Shown: piece by piece, positions 1 through 8,798 of the stretch | Numbering within the stretch: the first letter of the stretch is position 1 | How the letters are laid out: every line of letters starts with the position of its first letter | From: Sphingomonas sp. PAMC26645 | GTDB taxonomy: Bacteria > Pseudomonadota > Alphaproteobacteria > Sphingomonadales > Sphingomonadaceae | DNA: 64,000 nucleotides | Assembly (NCBI RefSeq): GCF_004795835.1 | Contig: NZ_CP039249.1 | Span: 2,078,501-2,142,500, forward strand | Direction: 5' to 3' | Notes under the pieces: model-generated | The model's input: only the letters and a program-made list of their open reading frames with translations | The model's database searches: none | What the model was told of the DNA's origin: nothing | Translations under genes and position numbers: made by a program

Positions 1-1
1 C

Positions 2-595
2 GATCGGTACATCGCGTTCGGCACGTCGCTCGGCGGGATCGTGACGATGCTGATGGCGGGGCCATCGCGCGGTCGAATGATGGCGGCGCTGCTCAACGAC
101 GTCGGTCCGGAGATCGACGCGCAGGGCCTGTCGAGAATCCGCGGCTATGTCGGCAAGGCGAGCGTCTTCCCGACCTGGATGCATGCAGCGCGCTGCGTTT
201 CGGAGAACAACGCCGACGTCTATCCCGACTGGCAGATCGAGGACTGGCTGGCGATGGCCAAGCGGCTGTACCGACTCAATAGCTCGGGGCGGATCGTGCT
301 CGATTACGACCTCAAGATCGCCGAGCCGTTCCGTGTGCCAGGGAACGAGGCGGGGCCGGACATGTGGCAGGCGCTGGGCTCGCTCCGTGAGGTGCCGACG
401 TTGATCGTGCGCGGCGGACGCTCGGACCTGCTGTCGGCGGCGACGGCCGAGCGGATGGCGGCATCGCTCGATCAGGCCGAACTGGTGACGGTGCCGGGTG
501 TCGGCCATGCGCCGACTCTGAGCGAGACGATGCTGCAGGGGCCGATCGACCGGTTGCTGGCGCGCGCGCTTGAGGGGGCGGCGATCCGCGCTTAG
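2..595 (+). CDS. alpha/beta hydrolase (5' end outside window)
   Basis: C-terminal part of an alpha/beta-hydrolase-fold enzyme; the reading frame is open from the first bases, so the start lies upstream of the window. The nucleophile elbow GTSLGG is visible at the very beginning (Ser nucleophile). A later RGGRSDLLS segment supplies the likely acid and GVGHAPTL the catalytic His, so the triad is complete. The visible part is about 197 residues. The exact substrate cannot be told. It is followed after about 60 bases by an SDR gene on the same strand. Confidence 0.85.
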   Translation, partial: DRYIAFGTSLGGIVTMLMAGPSRGRMMAALLNDVGPEIDAQGLSRIRGYVGKASVFPTWMHAARCVSENNADVYPDWQIEDWLAMAKRLYRLNSSGRIVLDYDLKIAEPFRVPGNEAGPDMWQALGSLREVPTLIVRGGRSDLLSAATAERMAASLDQAELVTVPGVGHAPTLSETMLQGPIDRLLARALEGAAIRA

Positions 596-654
596 GGACA
601 TCCGGCTGGGACTGCGCGTTTGGCGTCGACCTTACTGACAAGCCGGGAAACTCG

Positions 655-1413
655 ATGACCGAACGCGCCGACCTCCACACGACTGCCCGCCCGCTCAGGG
701 GCCGCCGCGCGATCATTACCGGGGGCACGACCGGGATCGGCCGGGCGATCGCGGTCATGCTCGCCGCTAACGGCGTGAAGGTCTATATTTGTGGGCGCGA
801 CGAACGGTATTTGGCCGATGCGCTGACGCACATCCGCGAAGTCGGCGAGGGCGACGGGATGATCACCGAACTCGCCGACCCCGACAAGGTCCGCGCGTTC
901 TTCGATGCGGGCGAAGCGTATCTTGGCGGCTTCGATATCACTGTCATCAACGCGGCGGTCGCGGCGGGCGGGTTGACCCAGATGACCGAGGACGAGCTTC
1001 GCTACGCGATCGCGGTCGATTTCACAGCGTACCTGCTCAGCGCGCATCATGCGGCGCACCGGATGACGCCGATCGGCGACATGGTCATCATCGGCTCGCT
1101 GAGCGCGCATATCCTCGGGCCAAGCTCGACCGTGTATGCCGGGATCAAGTCTGGCATCGCGGGGTTTTCGGAGGCGTTGCGGCGCGAACTGGGGCCGAAG
1201 GGTATTCGTGTATCGCTGGTCGAGCCGGGCAAGGTCGGGTCGGACATGCAGTATCCTGACGTGCCCGACGACAAGCAGCGCCAGATGATCGAGGCTGAGC
1301 AGATGCTGCGCGGCGAGGACATCGCGGCGGGGGTCGAGTTCCTGCTTACCCAGCCGACGCGATCGGTAATCCAGCAGATCGTCATCGTCCCGCGGGCGCT
1401 TGAGGGAGAATGA
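655..1413 (+). CDS. SDR family NAD(P)-dependent oxidoreductase
   Basis: Classical short-chain dehydrogenase of 252 residues, the usual SDR length. The cofactor motif GGTTGIGR lies near residues 24-31, followed by an NAA motif in place of the common NAG, a Ser in IIGSLSAH and the catalytic YxxxK pair in YAGIKSG. It probably oxidises or reduces a small alcohol or ketone; the substrate is unknown. The ATG is preceded by a GGGA-containing site. It lies between a hydrolase and a GH130 enzyme on the same strand, but a repeat element separates it from the latter. Confidence 0.88.
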   Translation: MTERADLHTTARPLRGRRAIITGGTTGIGRAIAVMLAANGVKVYICGRDERYLADALTHIREVGEGDGMITELADPDKVRAFFDAGEAYLGGFDITVINAAVAAGGLTQMTEDELRYAIAVDFTAYLLSAHHAAHRMTPIGDMVIIGSLSAHILGPSSTVYAGIKSGIAGFSEALRRELGPKGIRVSLVEPGKVGSDMQYPDVPDDKQRQMIEAEQMLRGEDIAAGVEFLLTQPTRSVIQQIVIVPRALEGE

Positions 1414-1427
1414 TCTTTCCTCCTAGT

Positions 1428-1502
1428 TCTCCCGCGAAGGCGGTAGCCCAGGATACCATAGGGCGGCATTCGTGACCCTGGGCCCCCGCTTTCGCGGGGG
1501 AA
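1428..1502. repeat. REP-like inverted repeat (CCCGCGAAGGCGG family), copy 1
   Basis: The left arm TTCTCCCGCGAAGGCGG and the right arm CCCGCTTTCGCGGGGGAA can fold into a long stem, with GCCCAGG and CCTGGGC also pairing. The same motif returns at 6011-6069. It lies in the gap between the SDR and GH130 genes, where it could act as a terminator or mRNA stabiliser or simply be a dispersed repeat. Confidence 0.75.
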
Positions 1503-1529
1503 CACGGCATACTTACCAAGGAGAATAGC

Positions 1530-2639
1530 ATGTTCGATCAGCTCGTCTTCACCCCCGCCGACATCGACCTGTCGCGCTCGCCGCTGGCGGGGAAGGTCGG
1601 CGCCGAAACTTATGTGCTCGGCGCGTTCAATCCCGGGATGACGCGGCTGGCGAACGGCAATCTAATGCTGATGGTGCGCGTCGCCGAGGCGCTCAAGCAG
1701 CCGGTCAAGAACGGCAACGTCCACGCAATCCGTTGGCAGGACGGTGCGTACCTGCTCGATGCGTGGCCGTTGCAGATGGTGGACACCAAGGATCCGCGCA
1801 AATTCCTGATCCCCGGCGGCGGGTGGAAGGTGATGGCGCTGACGTCGCTGTCGTGGCTGTTGCCGGTCGAGCTCGAGCCTGAGGGCCGCTCGGTGGTCGC
1901 GGTGCATTACGACAAGGCGATCGCGCCGCGCACCTCGTACCAATGCTACGGCGTCGAGGATGCGCGGATCTCGAAGGTCGGCGATCGGTATCTGATGACC
2001 ACCTGTTCCGTAAGCCCGGAGCGGCATTCGACGACGCTATATTCGTCCGCTGATGCGCTCGACTGGCAGCTCGAGGGGATCGTCCTCGACCATCAGAACA
2101 AGGACATGCTGATCTTCGAGGGTCTGATCGGTGGGCAGTATTGGGCACAGACCCGCCCGCTCGGCGATCTGTATTTCGCGTATCCGCCGGGTAGCGAATG
2201 GCGCAGCGGGCCGTCGATCAACCTGTCGCGCTCACCCGATGCGCTGCATTGGAAGCCGCACGACAAGCCCGGCATCCGCCCCCATGCTGCCACCGTCGCG
2301 ACCGCGCGGATGGGTGGCGGCGCGCCTCCGATCTTGACCGATCGTGGCTGGCTGACGCTGTGGCACGGGGTGGAGCCATCGGGCGTGGTCGGGATTTACC
2401 GGACGTACTGGTCGATCCTAGACAAGGACGATCCCTCGATCACCGTGGCGACCGAGCATACAGCGCTGCTGGAGCCGAACCCGACGCTGACCGAGCCATT
2501 GAAGGACAGCATGTACCTCGACAACGTCGTCTTCACGACGGGCATCGCCGACGCGGGCGACTTCTACGTGGTGGCTAGTGGTGAGGCGGATCTGGCATGC
2601 CGGATCACGCATATCGCGAAGGCCGTGTTCGCAGGCTGA
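1530..2639 (+). CDS. glycoside hydrolase family 130-like protein
   Basis: 369-residue five-bladed beta-propeller-type protein that resembles GH130 (beta-1,4-mannoside phosphorylases and relatives). Visible family-like motifs are YGVEDARI near residue 140, EGLIGGQYW near 200 and LWHGV near 285. GH130 members phosphorolyse or hydrolyse beta-mannosidic or related linkages. No signal peptide is seen, so it should act in the cytoplasm. The start has a strong ribosome binding site (AAGGAG, 6 bases before ATG). The sugar specificity cannot be read from the sequence. Confidence 0.8.
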   Translation: MFDQLVFTPADIDLSRSPLAGKVGAETYVLGAFNPGMTRLANGNLMLMVRVAEALKQPVKNGNVHAIRWQDGAYLLDAWPLQMVDTKDPRKFLIPGGGWKVMALTSLSWLLPVELEPEGRSVVAVHYDKAIAPRTSYQCYGVEDARISKVGDRYLMTTCSVSPERHSTTLYSSADALDWQLEGIVLDHQNKDMLIFEGLIGGQYWAQTRPLGDLYFAYPPGSEWRSGPSINLSRSPDALHWKPHDKPGIRPHAATVATARMGGGAPPILTDRGWLTLWHGVEPSGVVGIYRTYWSILDKDDPSITVATEHTALLEPNPTLTEPLKDSMYLDNVVFTTGIADAGDFYVVASGEADLACRITHIAKAVFAG

Positions 2640-2646
2640 GTGCTAG

Positions 2647-2683
2647 CCAGGAGGGAGGACGCAGCGCGCGGCCTCCCTCCTGG
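2647..2683. terminator. bidirectional hairpin between convergent genes
   Basis: A perfect 12-base inverted repeat, CCAGGAGGGAGG and CCTCCCTCCTGG, with a 13-base loop. It sits between the GH130 gene (ending at 2639) and the convergent cysteine-rich ORF (ending at 2693). There is no clear T tract, so this is a likely but unproven terminator. Confidence 0.6.
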
Positions 2684-2692
2684 AAAGTCGGA

Positions 2693-3049
2693 TCAGCAGC
2701 GGCCGAACGACTTCGAAACGACGACATGGCCGGCGACCGAGATCGTGACCTTCACGCCGGTAGGGATGCCCCATGTCGTGCAGATGTCGAGGCAAGCCTG
2801 CGCTGCGGTTCCGCTGGGGAAGATCGACGGAATGGGCAGGCAGATCGAGCCGAACCCTAGTGGCAGATTGACGCAGACCTGTCCGTTGTTAACCGTGACG
2901 CTGATACACCCGCCGGCCAGTACCAATGCACCGCCATTGGAAACGTCGGTCTCCGCACTAACCGAAGCAATATTGGCCGACTTTGCATGTTGCGCAGCGG
3001 CGTCGAGAGCACTCTGAATCTGTTTTGGGTCGAAATCATAGGCAGCCAT
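2693..3049 (-). CDS. hypothetical cysteine-rich small protein
   Basis: 118 residues, family not recognised. The start chosen is the ATG at 3049 (MAAYDFDP), because AAAAGGATGACC then lies at normal distance; the in-frame ATG at 3058 abuts that site. The N-terminal 30 residues are polar and helix-like. The rest is Val/Ile/Gly-rich and holds six cysteines (in GGCI, QVCV, SICL, QACL, DICT and the terminal GRC). No signal peptide or lipobox is visible. It faces the GH130 gene across a hairpin and is divergent from a glycosyltransferase. The function is unknown; a metal-binding or disulfide-bonded beta-rich fold is conceivable. Confidence 0.6.
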   Translation of the reverse strand: MAAYDFDPKQIQSALDAAAQHAKSANIASVSAETDVSNGGALVLAGGCISVTVNNGQVCVNLPLGFGSICLPIPSIFPSGTAAQACLDICTTWGIPTGVKVTISVAGHVVVSKSFGRC

Positions 3050-3281
3050 AACGGTCATCCTTTTATTGCCGGTATTTCGGTCCAGCTGTTTTACGGGCTA
3101 GGTCGCATAAGGCTCAACGCGAACATTGTCCGTTTCGCTTGGCTATCGATGCAAAGACTTGGATGAATGGTCCGATTCGACGGGAATACTGTACCGATGC
3201 CGATTGTGTTGCCAGCGCTGACGCACGGTAAGTCCGCACGCGCCCTTGAAAGCGCTCGCGAAAATCGGCATCGCGTCGGCC

Positions 3282-4430
3282 ATGGCCGCTCCCGTCAACA
3301 TCCTCCACCTCCACTCCTCGTTCGACCTAGGAGGGAAGGAGGCGCGCGCGGTTCGGCTCATGAATGCGTTCGGCGATCGCGCGAAACACACCATCGTGTC
3401 GGGCGTGCCCGATGCGCTAAGCGCGCGGGACTCGATCGCGAAGGGGGTGCGCTACGAGATCGCGCAGAACCCGCCGCCGCTGACGGGCAAGCCTTCGGTC
3501 GCGCGCTACGAGGCGATAGCGCAGTATATGCGGCGGTTCGACCTGGTGCTGACGTACAACTGGGGTGCGATCGACGGGGCGATGGCGCGACGGGCGTTCG
3601 CCAAGGGCGCGCCGCCGCTGGTGCATCACGAGGACGGGTTCAACGCGGACGAAGCGGGCGGGCTCAAGATCGAGCGCAACATCTACCGGCGGCTCGCGCT
3701 GGGCGCGGCGCATGCGCTGGCGGTGCCGTCCGAGGTGCTGGAAGGCATCGCGCTGAAGACGTGGAAGCAGCCGCGCGAGCGGGTCCACCGGATCGTCAAC
3801 GGGATCGGCACCGCCTATTACGCGCAAAGGCCCGAACCCAAGGCGATTCCGGGGTTTACGCCCAACGCCAAGGAAGTCGTGATCGGCGCGCTGGTGGGCT
3901 TGCGCGAGGTGAAGGACCTGACTGCGCTGGTGCGTGCGGTCGGTGGCGTTTCCGGGCGGGTTCGCCTCGTGATCGTCGGGGAGGGGCCGGAGCGCGCGAA
4001 CATACTGCAGGCCGCCGCGGCGATGGGGATGGCGGACAAGCTGGTACTGCCCGGATTCCTCGATCGGCCGTACCGCTATATCGGCCATTTCGACATGCTG
4101 GCGCTGTCGTCGCGGAGCGAGCAGTTTCCGATCTCGGTGGTCGAGGCGATGGCGGCCGGCTTGCCGATCGCGAGCTACCCGGTCGGCGATATCAGGCGGA
4201 TGGTCTCGGCGGAGAATTTGCCGTTCGTGACTGAACTCCCCGGCGAAGTGCGGTTACGCGACGCGTTGCAGGCGCTGGTCGCCGATCCGGCGTTGCGCGC
4301 CTCGGTCGGCGCCGCGAACCAGGCCAAGGCGCGGGCTGAATTCGACGAAGCGGTTATGATCGCTCGCTATCGTGCGCTGTACGAGGATGCACTCGGTCGG
4401 CCTGGCGTACTAGGCGAACTACTAACCTAG
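3282..4430 (+). CDS. glycosyltransferase family 4-type protein
   Basis: About 382 residues with the GT-B architecture of GT4 (group 1) retaining glycosyltransferases. The N-terminal MAAPVNILHLHSSFDLGGKE resembles the acceptor-domain start, and the C-terminal donor domain has VVEAMAAGLPI (the E-x7-E type nucleotide-sugar region) near residue 287. It probably adds a sugar to a lipid or polysaccharide precursor at the inner membrane face. The ATG at 3282 is preferred on protein grounds; an in-frame TTG at 3246 would add 12 residues, and neither has a convincing ribosome binding site. Confidence 0.82.
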   Translation: MAAPVNILHLHSSFDLGGKEARAVRLMNAFGDRAKHTIVSGVPDALSARDSIAKGVRYEIAQNPPPLTGKPSVARYEAIAQYMRRFDLVLTYNWGAIDGAMARRAFAKGAPPLVHHEDGFNADEAGGLKIERNIYRRLALGAAHALAVPSEVLEGIALKTWKQPRERVHRIVNGIGTAYYAQRPEPKAIPGFTPNAKEVVIGALVGLREVKDLTALVRAVGGVSGRVRLVIVGEGPERANILQAAAAMGMADKLVLPGFLDRPYRYIGHFDMLALSSRSEQFPISVVEAMAAGLPIASYPVGDIRRMVSAENLPFVTELPGEVRLRDALQALVADPALRASVGAANQAKARAEFDEAVMIARYRALYEDALGRPGVLGELLT

Positions 4431-4499
4431 GTCGTAATATTGCTCGCGCGTTGCGTCCTTGCGATATAGGGGGCCGTATTTTCCGGGAGAGGTGACGTC

Positions 4500-5903
4500 G
4501 TGTTCAAGGGCCTGAAGCCTATCGTCTATAACGGTCGGGAAGTCTGGCCTCTGGTTGAGGGCGGCAAGGGCGTCGCCGCGACCAACCACGCGTCGGCCGG
4601 CGCCTGGGCTGCGGCCGGGGGCATCGGCACCGTCTCGGCGGTCAACGCGGACAGCTACGATCCCGAGGGCAAGATCATCCCGCAGGTCTATGCGGCCCTG
4701 ACCCGGCGCGACCGTCACGAGGAGCTCGTTCAGTACGCCATCGAAGGCGCGGTCCAGCAGGTCGAGCGCGCCTACGAGATCGCCGACGGCAAGGGCGCGA
4801 TCAACATCAACGTGCTGTGGGAAATGGGCGGCGCGCAGCGGATTCTGCACGGCGTTCTCGAGCGCACGCGGGGGAAGGTTGCCGGCGTCACCTGCGGTGC
4901 GGGCATGCCGTACAAGCTGTCCGAGATCACCGCCTCCTACGGCGTGAGCTACCTGCCGATCGTCAGCTCCGGCCGCGCCTTCCGGGCGCTGTGGAAGCGC
5001 GCCTATTCGAAGGCGGCCGAGTGGCTTGCTGCGGTGGTGTACGAGGATCCGTGGCTCGCAGGCGGGCATAACGGCTTGTCGAATGCCGAGGATCCGTTGA
5101 AGCCGCAGGACCCGTATCCGCGCGTGAAGGAACTCCGCGACGTTATGCGCGAAGGCGGCATCTCGGACGACGTGCCGATCGTCATGGCTGGCGGCGTTTG
5201 GTATCTGCGCGACTGGAACGACTGGATCGACAATCCGGAGCTCGGCACGATCGCGTTCCAGTTCGGCACGCGGCCCTTGCTGACGCGCGAGAGCCCTATC
5301 CCGCAGGGGTGGAAGGACGCGTTGACGCGGATCGAGGAAGGCGACGTGCTGCTGCACAAGTTCTCGCCGACCGGCTTCTATTCGTCCGCGGTGCGCAATC
5401 CGTTCCTGCGCTCGTTGGAGGCTCGGTCCGAGCGTCAGATCGCGTTCTCGACGCAGGAGGCTGGCGATCATGTGTTCCAGCTCGACGTTGGCGTGAAGGG
5501 CAAGAACTTCTGGGTCACGCGCAACGACCTGCTGCGTGCGCGGCAGTGGTTCGGCGAGGGCTATACCGATGCGCTCAAGACGCCGGACAACACGCTGGTG
5601 TTCGTCAGCCCGACCGAGAAGGGCATGATCCGCAAGGACCAGGCCGACTGCATGGGCTGCCTGTCGCAATGCTCGTTCTCGAGCTGGGCGGATACCGAGA
5701 CCAACTCGACCGGACGCCTCGCCGACCCGCGCAGCTTCTGCATTCAGAAGACGTTGCAGGACATCGCGCACGGCGGAGACATCGACCAGAACCTGATGTT
5801 CGCGGGGCATGCGGCGTATAATTTCAAGAAGGATCCGTTCTACTCGAACGGGTTCGTGCCGAGTGTCGGGCAGTTGGTCGATCGGATTTTGACGGGGGAT
5901 TGA
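4500..5903 (+). CDS. NAD(P)H-dependent flavin oxidoreductase (nitronate monooxygenase-like)
   Basis: 467-residue TIM-barrel FMN protein of the YrpB/nitropropane-dioxygenase type. The N-terminal half has GGIGTVSA and VAGVTCGAGMP, and the barrel continues with VPIVMAGGVW and FQFGTRP, typical flavin-phosphate-binding segments. Unlike short family members it has a C-terminal extension with the cysteine motif CMGCLSQC near residue 385, which could bind a metal or Fe-S centre. The GTG start is preceded by GGAGAGG at good spacing. The physiological substrate is unknown. Confidence 0.8.
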   Translation: MFKGLKPIVYNGREVWPLVEGGKGVAATNHASAGAWAAAGGIGTVSAVNADSYDPEGKIIPQVYAALTRRDRHEELVQYAIEGAVQQVERAYEIADGKGAININVLWEMGGAQRILHGVLERTRGKVAGVTCGAGMPYKLSEITASYGVSYLPIVSSGRAFRALWKRAYSKAAEWLAAVVYEDPWLAGGHNGLSNAEDPLKPQDPYPRVKELRDVMREGGISDDVPIVMAGGVWYLRDWNDWIDNPELGTIAFQFGTRPLLTRESPIPQGWKDALTRIEEGDVLLHKFSPTGFYSSAVRNPFLRSLEARSERQIAFSTQEAGDHVFQLDVGVKGKNFWVTRNDLLRARQWFGEGYTDALKTPDNTLVFVSPTEKGMIRKDQADCMGCLSQCSFSSWADTETNSTGRLADPRSFCIQKTLQDIAHGGDIDQNLMFAGHAAYNFKKDPFYSNGFVPSVGQLVDRILTGD

Positions 5904-6010
5904 GGCGAGGGGCGTTGTGCGTCGATGATGTCGTGCTTTCGATAGTATAGGTTGTGCTACACCTCGTGCCCTGGGACAGATCGGCGCTTATCGGTTGGAA
6001 CCAACCGAAG

Positions 6011-6069
6011 CTTGTTTCCCCGCGAAGGCGGGGACCCAGTCTGGGCTCCCGCCTTCGCGGGAGAACAAG
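6011..6069. repeat. REP-like inverted repeat (CCCGCGAAGGCGG family), copy 2
   Basis: Arms at 6011-6039 and 6041-6069 are near-perfect inverted copies over 29 bases (CCCCGCGAAGGCGGGG with CTCCCGCCTTCGCGGGAG, flanked by CTTGTT and AACAAG). It shares its core with 1428-1502. It lies in the 253-base gap between the flavin oxidoreductase and the LysE gene and would form a very stable hairpin. Confidence 0.85.
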
Positions 6070-6156
6070 GAAGAGCAGGCCGTCGTTCGAATGCGGCCGT
6101 CCTGCTTCGACAAGAGCCGCACTGAACAAGTCGGCGACTAGGAATAGGGAATACCT

Positions 6157-6795
6157 ATGACGCTACACGCCTGGTGGTTGTTCGTAGTCGCGGTGTTCCT
6201 GTTATGCGGGACTCCCGGACCAAACATGCTGCACGTGATGACGCGCAGCATCGCCTTCGGCGCGCGGCGCAGCGTCGCGGCGATGGCGGGGTGCCTGACC
6301 GCGCTGGTGCTCGTGCTGGCGGCGTCGGCGGCGGGCGTGTCGGCGTTGCTGGCGGCATGGCCCCGGGTGTTCGACGCGCTGCGCTATGCCGGCGTCGCGT
6401 ACCTCATATTCCTCGGGATCAAGGCGTGGCGCGGGGCGGGGTCTCCGATCGACGTCGGCGACGATACCACACCGGTGGCACTCCCCCCGACCGTGTCGGC
6501 GCGACGTCTGTTTCGCGGCGGGTTCGTGATCGGCATTAGCAACCCAAAGTTGTTGCTGTTCGCCGCCGCCTTCCTGCCGCAGTTCGTCGACCGCGCGTCA
6601 GCGCAGGCGCCGCAGTTCGCGATACTCGTGGTGACTTTCGCGGCGGTCGAGAGCTTCTGGTACGGCGTGTATGCAGCCGGTGGGCGGACGCTCGCGCGCT
6701 ATCTTACGCGTCCTGCATTGCGACGCGCGTTCGACCGCGTGACGGGTGCGATCTTCGTCGGGTTCGGTCTCGCTTTGCTGCGGGTGCGGGCATAG
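6157..6795 (+). CDS. LysE/RhtB family translocator
   Basis: 212-residue polytopic inner-membrane protein with about six hydrophobic segments, the normal LysE/RhtB size. The family signature near the N-terminus is visible as CGTPGPNMLHVMTRSIAFG (residues 19-37), and ISNPKLLLFAAAFLPQFV around residue 130 is also typical. The family exports amino acids or related metabolites using the proton gradient. The ATG follows AGGGAATACCT, a good ribosome binding site. The transported compound cannot be inferred. Confidence 0.88.
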   Translation: MTLHAWWLFVVAVFLLCGTPGPNMLHVMTRSIAFGARRSVAAMAGCLTALVLVLAASAAGVSALLAAWPRVFDALRYAGVAYLIFLGIKAWRGAGSPIDVGDDTTPVALPPTVSARRLFRGGFVIGISNPKLLLFAAAFLPQFVDRASAQAPQFAILVVTFAAVESFWYGVYAAGGRTLARYLTRPALRRAFDRVTGAIFVGFGLALLRVRA

Positions 6796-6961
6796 CGGGG
6801 GCCGGAGCGCCATTGCCGTTCGGGGCGATAGCGCGCATAGATTGGTTATCGCGGCGCTTCGTACGGGCAGGCTGCGACTGAGAGATGCTTTGCGCTCCCG
6901 CTCCGAGCCGGGAATGCCGCATGACGATCTATTCTTTCTTCGTGATCTCAGGGGCCGCATC

Positions 6962-7207
6962 GTGACGACGGGCACCGAAACGGTCGTGCCGATCTCGCGC
7001 GCCGTCAACGTCAGCGTCGAACAGCCTCAGGTAGTGGCGATGTGCAAGAAGCATGACGCGATCATCAGTGCGATCGAGACGCTGCCATCAGGTGGCACGC
7101 GCGTCGTGCTGATGAACAGCGCGGATGCGGCAAAGATCATCAAGGCGTTTGGGTCGAAGGTGATGACCGGGAACGTCGCGCGGACGCATTGGATGCGTGC
7201 GGTCTGA
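6962..7207 (+). CDS. conserved-looking hypothetical small protein
   Basis: 81 residues from GTG 6962, chosen because AGGGG lies 7 bases upstream; the frame stays open further upstream (ATG 6914) but without a convincing site. The protein (starting MTTGTETVVPISRAVNV, ending in MRAV) is soluble, with alternating beta and helix character and no recognised domain. It starts 166 bases after the LysE gene and ends just before a long inverted repeat. Function unknown. Confidence 0.55.
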   Translation: MTTGTETVVPISRAVNVSVEQPQVVAMCKKHDAIISAIETLPSGGTRVVLMNSADAAKIIKAFGSKVMTGNVARTHWMRAV

Positions 7208-7216
7208 CTGAAGTCT

Positions 7217-7344
7217 AAATCCTCCCCTGCCAGGGGGAGGTGGCTGACGCTTGCCGGTCGGAGGGGGAGGACACGGAACGTATGTTTCGCTTTCCTCCCC
7301 CTCCGTCACCGTCGGTGCCACCTCCCCCTAGCGGGGGAGGATTA
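7217..7344. repeat. long intergenic inverted repeat (TCCTCCCC family), copy 1
   Basis: About 128 bases bounded by AAATCCTCCCC and GGGGAGGATTAA. It is built of two internal hairpins: CCTCCCC pairs with GGGGGAGG in the left half and CACCTCCCCC with GGGGGAGG in the right half. GGAGGGGGAGG and CCTCCCCCTCC pair across the centre. Related copies lie at 38567-38691 and 56878-57004. The architecture resembles a BIME or MITE. It lies between a plus-strand hypothetical gene and a minus-strand lipoprotein gene. Confidence 0.8.
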
Positions 7345-7407
7345 ACTGGCGAACGAAACAAGGGCGGGCGGTATAGCCGCCACCATTTCGCGTGGTGTCC
7401 GGCCCGA

Positions 7408-7599
7408 TCAATCGGCGACCGTGCCGACGACGGCACCACCAGCGCCGCCAACGGCCGCACCCTTCTCGACGCTGCCACCGGTCGCGGCGGCAACGCCTGC
7501 GCCACCCGCAGCACCGATGCCTGCGCCCTTGAGCGTGGAGCATGCGCTTATCGAGACGGCAGATACGACCAGCAGGGCGGAAACGGCAAACTTCTTCAT
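7408..7599 (-). CDS. small glycine-zipper lipoprotein
   Basis: 63 residues starting at ATG 7599, with AGGAG about 8 bases upstream. A lipoprotein signal peptide (MKKFAVSALLVVSAVSISAC) ends in the lipobox ISAC with Cys at position 20. The mature part is a glycine-zipper-like stretch (GAGIGAAGGAGVAAATGG, then GGAGGAVVG), which usually packs helices in or against membranes. It is similar in design to small OsmB- or YmgG-type lipoproteins. The precise role is unknown. Confidence 0.8.
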   Translation of the reverse strand: MKKFAVSALLVVSAVSISACSTLKGAGIGAAGGAGVAAATGGSVEKGAAVGGAGGAVVGTVAD

Positions 7600-7689
7600 C
7601 TTGGATACTCCTGTCTCTCCGGGGGTATCCAACAAATGCTGCATCGCGGCATCAGTTCCGAAATATTGACGCAGATCGTATCGGCGGAC

Positions 7690-8688
7690 TCAGATCCAGC
7701 CGTCGAGCACCTGATCCGGCGGGCGATGGCCATCCGCCCACATCCGGATATTCTGGATGACGCGCTCGCCCGATGCCATCCGCCCTTCGAGTGTCGCCGA
7801 GCCCATGTGCGGCAGCATCACGACGTTGGGCAGCGCGAGCAGCCGCGGATCGATCGCCGGCTCGTGCGCCCAGACGTCGAGACCTGCGCCGGCGAGCCTG
7901 CCCGCCTCCAGCGCGTCGACCAGCGCACCCTCGTCGACGATCCCGCCGCGCGCCGCGTTAATAAGGTACACGTGCGGCCGCATCAGCGCGATCCGACGGG
8001 CGTCGATCAGGTCGCGGCTGTCGGCGTTCAAGGGCGTGTGGATCGTGACGATGTCGACCGCCCCGAGCATGTCGTCGAGCGATGCATGGAAGGTGGCGGC
8101 GAGTTGCGCCTCGCGGACCGCGGGGAGGCGGGTGCGGTTATGATAATGGATCGTCAGCCCGAATGCGCGTGCCCTCAGCGCGACCGCCTGGCCGATCCGC
8201 CCCATCCCGACGATCCCGAGCGCCTTGCCGCCGATCCGGTGGCCGAGCATCCCGCCCGGGCTCCAGCCGTTCCACTGGCCCGACCGCACCAGCTTCTCGC
8301 CCTCCGCCAGCCGCCGCGGGACCGACAGGATCAGCGCCATCGTCATGTCGGCGGTGTCCTCGGTGAGCACCCCCGGCGTGTTGGTGACGATGATCCCGCG
8401 CGCGCGCGCCGCCTTCAGGTCGATGTGGTTCACGCCCGCACCGTAGTTCGCGATCAGCTTCAGGCGGTCGCCCGCGCCGGCGATCAGCGCCGCGTCGACA
8501 TCGTCGGTCACGGTCGGTACGAACACGTCACAATCGGCCATCGCCGCGGCAAGCTGGTCGCGGTCGAGCTTGGCGTCGGCGCGGTTGTTGTGCGTGTCGA
8601 ACAGCGCCTCCATCCGATCCATCAGCGTATCGGCCAGCTCGCGGGTGACGACGACCTTGGGGTTCGGACAGCGGCGTGTGTCGATCAT
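7690..8688 (-). CDS. D-isomer-specific 2-hydroxyacid dehydrogenase
   Basis: 332 residues, the usual size for D-2-hydroxyacid dehydrogenases such as glyoxylate/hydroxypyruvate reductase. The Rossmann motif GIVGMGRIGQA is near residue 159, followed by NAARGGIVDE with the substrate/cofactor Arg, a Glu in AHEP, and the catalytic His in VVMLPHMGSAT. It reduces a 2-keto acid with NAD(P)H in the cytoplasm. It is divergent from an SH3-domain protein gene with a 110-base gap. Confidence 0.88.
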   Translation of the reverse strand: MIDTRRCPNPKVVVTRELADTLMDRMEALFDTHNNRADAKLDRDQLAAAMADCDVFVPTVTDDVDAALIAGAGDRLKLIANYGAGVNHIDLKAARARGIIVTNTPGVLTEDTADMTMALILSVPRRLAEGEKLVRSGQWNGWSPGGMLGHRIGGKALGIVGMGRIGQAVALRARAFGLTIHYHNRTRLPAVREAQLAATFHASLDDMLGAVDIVTIHTPLNADSRDLIDARRIALMRPHVYLINAARGGIVDEGALVDALEAGRLAGAGLDVWAHEPAIDPRLLALPNVVMLPHMGSATLEGRMASGERVIQNIRMWADGHRPPDQVLDGWI

Positions 8689-8798
8689 GCGGATGGCTTG
8701 GCGAAGGCGCTCAAGCGCGTCAACGTTGACACCGCAACTTCGGTTGAGGAAAGCGGTTCGTCGCGATAGGAGTTCGGCTCGCCAGTTAGGACATGACC

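Noticed and set aside
3167..4234. Long alternative frame (Arg/Gly-rich) across the GT4 gene
   Set aside because: Composition is typical of an off-frame translation of a GC-rich gene; the other frame has clear glycosyltransferase motifs.
4422..5810. Minus-strand open frame opposite the flavin oxidoreductase gene
   Set aside because: Low-complexity composition and no motif, while the plus-strand gene has family motifs and a good ribosome binding site.
7240..8769. Plus-strand 509-codon open frame across the repeat, lipoprotein and dehydrogenase genes
   Set aside because: It runs through an intergenic repeat and antisense to two convincing genes; its composition is non-protein-like.
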